NCBI RefSeq assembly: GCF_003046425.1
Contig: NZ_QAJG01000047.1
Span: 1-7,849, forward strand
Origin: Leptospira borgpetersenii serovar Javanica
GTDB lineage: Bacteria; Spirochaetota; Leptospiria; Leptospirales; Leptospiraceae
Direction: 5' to 3'
DNA length: 7,849 nucleotides
Shown: positions 1-7,849 of the stretch, in pieces
Layout: each line of letters begins with the position of its first letter
Numbering within the stretch: position 1 is the first letter of the stretch
Notes under the pieces: generated by a model
What the model was told of the DNA's origin: nothing
What the model saw: only the letters and a program-made list of their open reading frames with translations
Database searches by the model: none
Made by a program: the position numbers and the translations under genes

Positions 1-85
1 CTTGGAGATTTGCCCTAACTTTTGGGATTAATGGTTCTATTTTTTCCCAAAGTGCATCGGGGATCTCTGAATAATATTTGTCCAT
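1..85 (-). CDS. IS5-family transposase, N-terminal fragment (runs off window)
   Basis: Twenty-eight codons are readable from an ATG at 85-83, beginning MDKYYSEIPDALWEKIEPL. The rest is beyond the window. The fragment aligns with the N-terminus of the complete transposase at 1098 (DIPEEIWKRLHPLLPK), sharing the IP-x-x-(L/I)W-x-(K/R)-(I/L)-x-P-L-(I/L)-PK pattern of the helix-turn-helix region that binds the IS ends. The catalytic DDE residues would lie outside the window, so activity cannot be judged. The short length and edge position reflect where the window ends, not a decayed gene. Confidence 0.8.
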   Translation of the reverse strand, partial: MDKYYSEIPDALWEKIEPLIPKVRANLQ

Positions 86-121
86 TTCACATTGATATTT
101 TTATGCTTTCTGAGTACAAGC

Positions 122-138
122 AGTTTTGAGACCGGATC
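122..138 (-). repeat. Terminal inverted repeat of left-edge IS
   Basis: On the minus strand this reads GATCCGGTCTCAAAACT and pairs with 7756-7772 (GAGCCGGTCTCAAAACT) except at the third base. Its inner TTG (126-128 on the plus strand) is the first codon of the open Fic frame. Confidence 0.8.
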
Positions 139-929
139 TAAGTCATATTTATGTTACACCAAATATTATCAGAAAAAGCAAGAGTATAATCAAGTATAAT
201 AAAAAAGCTAAGCTGGATACTATGCTTTACCAACAGCTACAAGCCATGTCAATGTCTAACTTTAAAGCAATAATGTTCTTACTTTCAAAAGCTGAAATAT
301 TTCTATATAAAATAAAAAATAAGGGTAAAAACGGGCAAAGCATATCAAAAGAAAGACCTAAACTAAAAAGCTTTCTTACTTTAAAGAATATTAAATCTAT
401 TCACAGAATGATAAGTAAAAATTTTCTGGATGATCCAGAAGCATATCCTGGTAAATTTAGAACATACCCTATTATGACTGGAGTAAATACGAATTACCCG
501 ACTTCAACCTACATAAAAAGCCTGATGCAAAAGTATTGTAAAAAATCGAATAAGCTTTTATCTATCTCAGAGATGGATCCGATAAGCGCTGCGGCAATTA
601 TTTCTACTGATTTTGTAAATATTCACCCGTTTCCTGATTTTAACGGAAGAATGAGTCGAATACTATTGAACAGTGCATTACATTATCATGAATATCCTTT
701 TCCAATTTCAATTAGGAGTGATTCTAAGGCCAAAAGAAAATATCTATATTCTCTTAGGAAAACAGGGAACCTACAATATAAATATATCTCAGTGTTGTTG
801 GCAAATGAGATAATTGACCAGATTGAAAGACTAAATAAAACATTAAAAATATATGGTAAAAAACAAATTAAAGAAGATTGGGATTACTTTAAAGAATATG
901 AAACTCTGGATGGAACAATATTTTCTTAA
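126..929 (+). CDS. Fic-domain protein (putative AMP-transferase), 5' end replaced by IS
   Basis: Fic proteins usually transfer AMP (or another phosphate-containing group) from a nucleotide to a hydroxyl on a target protein, in the cytosol or after secretion. The 267-residue frame has a flap-like segment at about residues 109-118 (GKFRTYPIMT) and the active-site loop at 167-175, HPFPDFNGR, followed by a helix (MSRILLNSAL). The catalytic His167, Asp171, Asn173 and Arg175 are present, but the small residue usual after the Asp (Gly or Ala) is Phe172. No S/T-x-x-x-E-G/N inhibitory helix is evident. The TTG start at 126 lies inside the IS terminus, so residues 1-4 are IS-encoded and the native start is lost. 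The next in-frame ATG is at 222. It is much more AT-rich than the receptor gene, suggesting transfer. No antitoxin partner is visible. The family call is firm; target and activity are unknown. Confidence 0.75.
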   Translation: MRPDLSHIYVTPNIIRKSKSIIKYNKKAKLDTMLYQQLQAMSMSNFKAIMFLLSKAEIFLYKIKNKGKNGQSISKERPKLKSFLTLKNIKSIHRMISKNFLDDPEAYPGKFRTYPIMTGVNTNYPTSTYIKSLMQKYCKKSNKLLSISEMDPISAAAIISTDFVNIHPFPDFNGRMSRILLNSALHYHEYPFPISIRSDSKAKRKYLYSLRKTGNLQYKYISVLLANEIIDQIERLNKTLKIYGKKQIKEDWDYFKEYETLDGTIFS

Positions 930-1043
930 ACTCGCAGCCTTCGCATAACTTCGTCTCCTCGCTTCGTTCGAGATTTGCTCCGCAAACTCTCACTCCGATC
1001 TTTGGCACAGAGAGAAGAGGCAAAATTAAAACCTTCTCTTTAA
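930..1043. other. GC-richer non-coding patch between Fic gene and IS
   Basis: This stretch differs in composition from the AT-rich Fic gene before it. It holds CTTCG-type units at roughly 939, 949 and 962 and a small hairpin, TTTGC-TCC-GCAAA (974-986), with no T-run after it. No supported reading frame is contained in it. An open minus-strand frame (889-1299) crosses the IS boundary and is treated as a shadow. It may be a degenerate interspersed repeat or the remains of an older gene; the sequence alone does not decide. The final TAA (1041-1043) is one half of the IS target duplication. Confidence 0.4.
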
Positions 1044-1061
1044 GAGCGTGTCCCAAAACCT
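1044..1061 (+). repeat. Left terminal inverted repeat (IRL) of complete IS
   Basis: GAGCGTGTCCCAAAACCT is identical over 18 bases to the reverse complement of 1905-1922. It is preceded by TAA (1041-1043), the left copy of the target duplication. Confidence 0.92.
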
Positions 1062-1064
1062 TCT

Positions 1065-1087
1065 TGTACGGATTAAGTAGTCGTACA
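1065..1087. promoter_or_regulatory. Inverted repeat TGTACG / CGTACA before transposase start
   Basis: TGTACG (1065-1070) and CGTACA (1082-1087) form a 6-bp inverted repeat with an 11-nt spacer, between the IS end and the transposase ATG at 1098. Its position would suit an operator or a hairpin limiting transposase expression. No function is demonstrated, and a repeat this short could occur by chance. Confidence 0.25.
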
Positions 1088-1097
1088 TCATTGACAA

Positions 1098-1532
1098 ATG
1101 AAATCAAAGTTATGCCATTTAGATATACCGGAAGAGATTTGGAAACGTCTCCATCCGTTGTTACCCAAGAGAAATCAGAATCCTCGCAAGGTTGGCCGTC
1201 CTCGCCTGGATGATAGATTAGCCATGGCAGCGATATTTTATCGAGTAAGAACAGGAGTTCAATGGAGATATATACCTCCAATGTTTGGTTCAAAATCAAC
1301 GTTGCATAGAAGATTTCAAGAATGGGTATCAGCAGGAGTTTTTAATAAAATTGAAAAAGAAGCCTTAAAACTCTATGAACGTACGGTTAAAATTAAAACG
1401 AAAAGAATGGCAGCGGATGGAAGTTATGCAAAGGCTCCAAAAGGGGGGATTTCACAGGTCCAAACCCGACGGATCGCGGCAAAAGAGGCATTAAAAGGCA
1501 TATTCTCGTCGATAGGAGTGGAGCGCCTATAG
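1098..1532 (+). CDS. IS5-family transposase, first frame (orfA)
   Basis: The 144-residue frame starts at ATG 1098 and carries the N-terminal DNA-binding region. Its features are a PEEIWKRLHPLLP segment, GRPRLDDR at about 34-41, and the (R/T)TGVQWRYIPPMFG stretch typical of IS5 transposases. The first catalytic Asp is Asp107 in MAADGSYAK. After KAPKGG (about 112-117) the sequence stops resembling the family: the tail is the wrong-frame reading of the conserved GPNPTDRGKRGIKRH block. The functional protein therefore probably shifts -1 at the G-run (1443-1448) into the second frame, giving a product of about 269 residues. Unshifted translation ends at TAG 1530-1532. No strong Shine-Dalgarno sequence precedes the ATG. 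Confidence 0.85.
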   Translation: MKSKLCHLDIPEEIWKRLHPLLPKRNQNPRKVGRPRLDDRLAMAAIFYRVRTGVQWRYIPPMFGSKSTLHRRFQEWVSAGVFNKIEKEALKLYERTVKIKTKRMAADGSYAKAPKGGISQVQTRRIAAKEALKGIFSSIGVERL

Positions 1533-1906
1533 CCTTCGTAATTGCTTCGGCAGAAACACATGATTCTAAGTTATTATTCCCTAATTTGAAAAGATTTAGA
1601 ATTTTAAGAAATTCTAAAGTTTTGAACCCAGAGATCCTTTCCTTAGATAAAGCCTATGCCACTAACGAGATTAAATCTAAATTAAAAAAGGATAAAATTA
1701 GATATCGAATTCCAAATAAAAAGAACGCTAAAAACCCTGAACGGATTGTTCCATTAAAACCTTTTAGATGGACTGTCGAACGCACCTTTGCTTGGTTCAA
1801 TGCTTTTAGAGGTATAAAAACTTGCTGGGAATTCAAACTCGAAAATTATACTGCCTTATTCCAACTCGCATTCGCTTTCATTTTATTTAGAATGGCACGA
1901 AGATAG
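1397..1906 (+). CDS. IS5-family transposase, second frame (orfB), reached by -1 shift
   Basis: This frame is open from 1397 to TAG 1904-1906 and overlaps the first frame by about 136 nt. From 1448 it encodes the conserved DFTGPNPTDRGKRGIKRH block. It then carries the second catalytic Asp in LSLDKAY (about residue 184 of the joined protein) and the catalytic Glu in FRWTVERTFAWF (about residue 228), completing the DDE triad. It ends in an LFQLAFAFILFRMARR tail. No suitable ATG begins it; a TTG at 1586 would omit most of the conserved block. Expression by ribosomal frameshift from the first frame is therefore inferred. The alternative is a one-base deletion in the G-run that inactivated a single-frame gene. 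Confidence 0.8.
   Translation, partial: NEKNGSGWKLCKGSKRGDFTGPNPTDRGKRGIKRHILVDRSGAPIAFVIASAETHDSKLLFPNLKRFRILRNSKVLNPEILSLDKAYATNEIKSKLKKDKIRYRIPNKKNAKNPERIVPLKPFRWTVERTFAWFNAFRGIKTCWEFKLENYTALFQLAFAFILFRMARR
1437..1451 (+). other. Probable -1 frameshift site (A4G6 run) in transposase
   Basis: The sequence CCAAAAGGGGGGATT is read CCA-AAA-GGG-GGG-ATT in the first frame. Re-reading the last G as GAT (1448-1450) enters the frame holding the second half of the transposase at exactly the conserved GG-D-F-T-G-P-N-P position. A run of six G allows GGG-to-GGG re-pairing in the ribosomal A site, although the P-site codon would re-pair imperfectly (AGG). This can equally be a one-base indel in a homopolymer. 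Confidence 0.55.
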
Positions 1907-1922
1907 GTTTTGGGACACGCTC
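1905..1922 (-). repeat. Right terminal inverted repeat (IRR) of complete IS
   Basis: AGGTTTTGGGACACGCTC is the exact reverse complement of 1044-1061. It overlaps the last two bases of the transposase stop codon and is followed by TAA (1923-1925), the right target duplication. Confidence 0.92.
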
Positions 1923-2022
1923 TAAATCTATTAAGCGGGTTAGTCGCATTTTCATTTTTTCCAAAAAAACCTTCTTTGAATTTGAAATCCAAAGACAATT
2001 TACAACTTCTACTTTCTCCTTA

Positions 2023-2034
2023 GAGCCGGTCTCA
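2023..2034 (+). repeat. Orphan IS-terminus-like motif GAGCCGGTCTCA
   Basis: These 12 bases are identical to the first 12 bases of the IS terminus at 7756 and differ at one base from that ending at 138. They are preceded by TTA (2020-2022), which also fits a TNA target. The match stops where the IS would continue AAACT, and no transposase or partner repeat follows. It is probably a remnant of an imprecisely lost IS, or the end of a diverged relative. Confidence 0.4.
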
Positions 2035-2087
2035 CGTTAGTTAAGATTTTTTCATGTGAATTCTAACAACTTTGCCTCAATCAAATT

Positions 2088-2711
<624 letters not shown>

Positions 2712-3077
2712 AGACCACCGTCACTTTTTTTGAGAGAGGATTAAAATCTGTTTTCGGAAAAAACTCAAAAAAATTCTTATATTTTAACGATTAGAGGTTT
2801 TAACGGCTGAGTGAATAAGAATCAATAAATCAAGATCCAAACTTTAAAATCTAATTCTGAGAATATTTAAACACAAAGCGGCAGAAACACCCACTCTTGT
2901 TAAGATTCTAAACTATTTTGCGAAAAGGACTATAAAAAAATCAAGTCATTGAACCGATGAAATCCCATGAAGCATCTCTATAAAATCAAAAAACAACAAA
3001 ACGTTATAAAGAATTCTGATGATAAATCACTATTCTACGATATTTGAGAATTCTAAAATCTATTTTATAGAGGTTCC
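2712..3077. other. Intergenic region between lipoprotein 3' end and ankyrin gene
   Basis: No supported gene was found in 366 AT-rich bases. A direct repeat TTTTAACG occurs at 2782-2789 and 2798-2805 (16-bp period), about 75-90 bp upstream of the ankyrin start. The minus strand has TATAAG (about 2778-2783) as a poor -10 candidate without a recognisable -35 box. AGAATTCT occurs twice (3010-3017, 3047-3054). The region presumably holds the ankyrin promoter and the 3' end of the B12 operon transcript. Confidence 0.4.

Positions 3078-3081
<4 letters not shown>
3067..3081 (-). terminator. Weak hairpin at the 3' end of the receptor-lipoprotein operon
   Basis: Minus-strand ATAGGGAACCTCTAT folds into a 6-bp stem (one G-T pair) with a 3-nt loop and overlaps the lipoprotein stop codon. 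It is followed by AAAATAGATTTTAG rather than a uridine run, so it is only a weak candidate terminator. Confidence 0.2.
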
Positions 3082-4241
<1,160 letters not shown>

Positions 4242-4242
4242 A

Positions 4243-6375
<2,133 letters not shown>

Positions 6376-6481
6376 TTATCGCCCGATTGAAAACGCCGGG
6401 AAGAAAAAGCGGAAAATCCGAGCGGATGAAAGCCTATTTTTCAAACCCGACTTTAACTCCCGAAAGTCCCGTCAGTTTGCT
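6376..6481 (-). promoter_or_regulatory. Expression platform of the cobalamin riboswitch
   Basis: These 106 nt of leader join the aptamer to the receptor ATG. A hairpin GACTTT (6468-6463) / AAAGTC (6454-6449), with loop CGGGAGTT, lies where class I cobalamin riboswitches carry the hairpin whose loop pairs with the aptamer. Nearer the start codon, CCCG (6400-6397) can pair with CGGG (6385-6382), which includes the only Shine-Dalgarno-like bases. This suggests translational control by masking the ribosome site. A U-rich stretch (about 6401-6416 on the minus strand) follows a 4-bp ATCC/GGAT stem, so termination is not excluded. The exact switching pairings are inferred. Confidence 0.5.
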
Positions 6482-6635
6482 CAACTTGTTAGGTCTTCTG
6501 GCTCTCGCCGATTTTGCATCCTTCCCGCGTTTAAAGCAGTGGTATTTTGCGAAATTTTGGTTGGTGATTACAGCTGCGGGTTCAGCTCCGGACTACAACC
6601 GGATTCCCTTCCTCTTTACGAGGACAAACAAGTTG
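6482..6635 (-). ncRNA. Cobalamin (adenosylcobalamin-type, class I) riboswitch aptamer
   Basis: Read on the minus strand, all landmarks of the family appear in order over 154 nt. The P1 5' strand CAACTTGTT (6635-6627) pairs perfectly with AACAAGTTG (6490-6482). The P2 hairpin is CCTC-GTAAA-GAGG (6623-6611). The core begins GGGAATCCGG and continues through AGTCCGGAGCTG to CCCGCAGCTGTAA (6608-6568). CCACTG is at 6542-6537 and GGGAAGG at 6526-6520. The B12 box, GAGAGCCAGAAGACC, is at 6506-6492. The core is very close to the E. coli btuB riboswitch. The aptamer binds cobalamin and normally lowers expression of uptake or synthesis genes when B12 is plentiful. It ends 107 nt before the receptor ATG. 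The plus-strand reading frame over it is a shadow. Confidence 0.95.
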
Positions 6636-7012
6636 TATTCCAAGATTTCTAGACATGATCCGACGAGCAAGAGAATTCTGTTGCGAAAGAAGGAAGATTA
6701 GTTCTACAAGGCTGAAATCAATCGGTCATTTTACGGATAAAACTCGCTCTTGTTCAATTCCAGATTTGGCGCTTCGAATAAGGAGCGTACGAATCCTTTT
6801 TTGAATTCGGAGTTTGAAACAGAATTGGAAACTATACGCTTGCTACTACAATATGCAACAATCAAAGAATTCAGGAGAAAACTCTCGATCAGAGATCATA
6901 AACGTTATGCATGATAGATTCGCAATGGATAAGAGCCGTCGCCAAATGATCGATTTTTTCAAACGATAAAACTTTGAACGTGAAGATGTCCAACCTTCCA
7001 CCGCAACTACAG
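6636..7012. other. Intergenic region between LRR gene 3' end and riboswitch
   Basis: No supported gene was found in 377 bases. It must contain the promoter for the riboswitch-receptor-lipoprotein transcript (minus strand), but no convincing -35/-10 pair was recognised. An inverted repeat TTCAAA (6958-6963) / TTTGAA (6973-6978) lies about 35-55 nt after the LRR stop without a following uridine run, making it a weak terminator candidate at best. A 38-codon plus-strand frame (6853-6969, product starting MQQSKNSGENS and ending MIDFFKR) lacks a ribosome site and is not called as a gene. Confidence 0.4.
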
Positions 7013-7768
7013 TTATATCTGGCATCTCGATCTCACCAACGCCAACCCCCCTATGCGTCTGCGTCGTAACAACTCCCCATCTATTTCGTATTCCAGCAGG
7101 AGATTCCGAATTCTTTCCTTCTCTTGGGGTGAAAAATTATTTCCTTTCAAAACCAAACGCCGCAAGTTCTTCAGATGTCCAATTTCTTTGGGAAGAGTTG
7201 TAAGTTGATTATTGCTTAAATCTAAACTTCTCAGCTTTTGAAGTTGTCCAATTTCTTTAGGAAGATTTGTAAGCCGATTCCCGCTTAAATTCAATTCTTC
7301 CAGCTCTGAAAGGTTTCCAACTTCATTAGGAAGAATTGTAATTTGATTTTCATTCAAATATAGCTTTTGCAGATTCTTGAGTCGTCCGATCTCTTCAGGA
7401 AGAGTTGTAAGCTGGTTGTTATATAACTCTAAACTTCTCAGGTCCTTAAGTTGTCCGATCTCATTCGGAAGAGCTGTAAGCTGATTATTATATAACTCTA
7501 AACTCCTAAGGTTCTTAAGTTGTCCGATCTCATTCGGAAGAATTGTAAGCTGATTTCCATCTAAATGTAATTCTTGCAAGTCCTTAAGTTGCCCGATCTC
7601 ATTCGGGATAGTTCTAAGTTGATTTGCACCTAAATCTAACTCTTCCAGATTCTGAAGTTGTCCGATCTCGTTAGGAAGAATTGTAAGCTGGTTACTATAT
7701 AAATCTAACTTTTGTAAATTCTTAAATCGTTCGAGTTCTTTAGGAAGAACTGTAAGAGCCGGTCTCAA
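7013..7768 (-). pseudogene. Leucine-rich-repeat protein gene, 5' end removed by IS (hybrid TTG start)
   Basis: The remaining frame encodes 251 residues: a partial repeat (5-17), eight full 23-residue repeats (18-40 to 179-201) of pattern LxxLxLxxNxLTxLPxEIGxLxN, and a C-terminal cap from 202 (LRRLVLKGNNFSPQEKERI) to TAA at 7015-7013. This is the leptospiral LRR type, generally a solenoid that binds proteins; many members are exported. The sequence enters mid-repeat at LTVLP because an IS lies immediately upstream. Residues 1-4 (MRPA) and the TTG start (7768-7766) are IS sequence, so the native start and any signal peptide are gone. AGG lies 5 nt before the TTG and could allow translation of a cytoplasmic remnant, but loss of function is more likely. 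The arginine-rich tail (RRRRIGG) is unusual. Confidence 0.8.
7139..7720 (-). repeat. 69-bp tandem coding repeats of the LRR gene
   Basis: Eight units of 69 bp encode the 23-residue leucine-rich repeats. Some neighbours are nearly identical in DNA: the units translating to LRSLELYNNQLTALP and LRSLELYNNQLTTLP (about 7370-7510) share long exact stretches, including the ACTCTAAACTTCTCAGG-like blocks. Units this similar can recombine, changing the repeat number. Confidence 0.75.
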
Positions 7769-7772
7769 AACT
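7756..7772 (+). repeat. Terminal inverted repeat of right-edge IS
   Basis: GAGCCGGTCTCAAAACT, adjoining the TAA target at 7753-7755. It contains, on the minus strand, the TTG (7768-7766) that opens the truncated LRR frame. Confidence 0.8.
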
Positions 7773-7849
7773 ACCTATCAAAAAAGTTAAAAGCAATGAT
7801 CGAGCTTGCGAGATAAAGAGATGCAAGATAATTTTCAGATTTTCTTTCC
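7771..7849 (-). CDS. IS5-family transposase, C-terminal fragment (runs off window)
   Basis: Twenty-five codons and the TAG stop (7773-7771) are readable on the minus strand: ERKSENYLASLYLASSIIAF then NFFDR. This matches the tail of the complete transposase (KLENYTALFQLAFAFILFRMARR): ENY, a hydrophobic helix and a short basic end, with the stop codon overlapping the IS terminus in both. The DDE residues lie outside the window. Confidence 0.8.
   Translation of the reverse strand, partial: ERKSENYLASLYLASSIIAFNFFDR

Larger units (their letters stand above)
1..138 (-). mobile_element. IS5-family insertion sequence, 5' (left) end only
   Basis: This is the transposase-start end of an IS whose remainder lies left of the window. 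Read on the minus strand from 138, the terminus begins GATCCGGTCTCAAAACT. It matches the terminus at 7756-7772 in 16 of 17 positions and resembles the ends of the complete IS at 1044-1922. The distance from the tip to the transposase ATG is nearly the same as in the complete element (53 versus 54 nt). The tip abuts TAA (139-141), a TNA-type 3-bp target as used by the IS1031/IS427-like groups of IS5. It is inferred to be the same IS type as the copy at the right edge. Confidence 0.85.
1044..1922 (+). mobile_element. Complete IS5-family insertion sequence, 879 bp
   Basis: Perfect 18-bp terminal inverted repeats, GAGCGTGTCCCAAAACCT, lie at 1044-1061 and, inverted, at 1905-1922. They are flanked by direct repeats of TAA at 1041-1043 and 1923-1925, a TNA-type target duplication. 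Inside are two overlapping frames encoding one DDE transposase. The stop codon of the second frame (1904-1906) overlaps the right repeat. Length, repeats, target and gene plan fit the IS427/IS1031-like part of the IS5 family. The ends resemble, but are not identical to, the IS ends at 138 and 7756, so two related IS types are present. Both ends and the duplication are intact, which suggests a relatively recent insertion. Confidence 0.92.
7756..7849 (-). mobile_element. IS5-family insertion sequence, 3' (right) end only
   Basis: The terminus GAGCCGGTCTCAAAACT begins at 7756, directly after TAA (7753-7755), and the IS continues rightward beyond the window. It encodes the end of a transposase on the minus strand. 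Its terminus matches that ending at 138 in 16 of 17 positions, and the two partial copies supply opposite ends of what looks like one IS type in the same orientation. It has cut the LRR gene at 7755. Confidence 0.85.

Noticed and set aside
126..929. Fic/antitoxin (FicTA or Doc/Phd) toxin-antitoxin module
   Set aside because: No small antitoxin-like frame lies upstream (IS sequence) or downstream (non-coding patch, then IS). A partner could have been lost to the IS, but none is visible.
889..1299. Minus-strand open frame of 136 codons across the IS left boundary
   Set aside because: It crosses the Fic gene end, the GC-rich patch and the IS end, lies antisense to the transposase, and shows no recognisable domain. 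It is a shadow frame created by the IS insertion.
1654..1836. Minus-strand frame of 60 codons inside the complete IS
   Set aside because: It is antisense to the conserved catalytic half of the transposase and has no independent support.
6387..6701. Plus-strand open frame of 104 codons upstream of the receptor
   Set aside because: It lies exactly antisense to the cobalamin riboswitch and its expression platform. RNA structure explains the sequence, and the product has no recognisable features.
6853..6969. 38-codon plus-strand frame between the LRR gene and the riboswitch
   Set aside because: It has an ATG and a charged product but no ribosome site, no recognisable family and no neighbours on its strand. 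It is too weak to call as a gene.
6958..6978. Rho-independent terminator after the LRR gene
   Set aside because: The 6-bp AT-rich stem TTCAAA/TTTGAA has no uridine run on the minus-strand 3' side, so the signal is too weak.

Overview
The window looks like chromosomal DNA from a pathogenic-clade Leptospira (spirochaete). This is inferred from a leptospiral-type 23-residue leucine-rich-repeat protein, an ankyrin protein, a lipoprotein with a relaxed spirochaetal lipobox, an AT-rich background and dense IS5-family insertion sequences. No rRNA, tRNA or CRISPR array was seen.

Layout, left to right. (1) 1-138: the 5' end of an IS5-family element whose transposase runs leftward out of the window. 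(2) 139-929: a very AT-rich Fic-domain gene that abuts this IS and has lost its native 5' end. (3) 930-1040: a GC-richer non-coding patch. (4) 1044-1922: a complete 879-bp IS5-family element with 18-bp perfect terminal inverted repeats, TAA target duplications and two overlapping frames joined by a -1 shift. (5) 2023-2034: an orphan 12-bp match to the terminus of the flanking IS type. (6) 2088-2711 (-): an ankyrin-repeat protein. (7) 3078-6635 (-): the functional core, a cobalamin (B12) riboswitch, then a TonB-dependent outer-membrane receptor (BtuB-like), then, after a single spacer base, a beta-propeller-like lipoprotein. (8) 7013-7768 (-): a leucine-rich-repeat gene cut at its 5' end by another IS. 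(9) 7756-7849: the 3' end of that IS, with the C-terminus of its transposase.

The best-supported system is the B12-uptake locus. The riboswitch is read directly from the sequence: a 9-bp P1 stem, a P2 hairpin, the GGGAATCCGG/CCCGCAGCTGTAA core, CCACTG, GGGAAGG and the B12 box GAGCCAGAAGACC. It identifies the receptor as a probable cobalamin transporter. It also suggests that the translationally close lipoprotein is a surface B12-binding partner, analogous to the BtuB-BtuG pair of Bacteroides.

The second theme is IS remodelling. The Fic and LRR genes each begin in frame at a TTG inside an IS terminal inverted repeat, and all IS junctions sit at TAA. IS copies with matching termini and the same orientation bracket 139-7755. 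This could mean a composite-transposon-like arrangement, or simply a contig that breaks in repeated IS copies.
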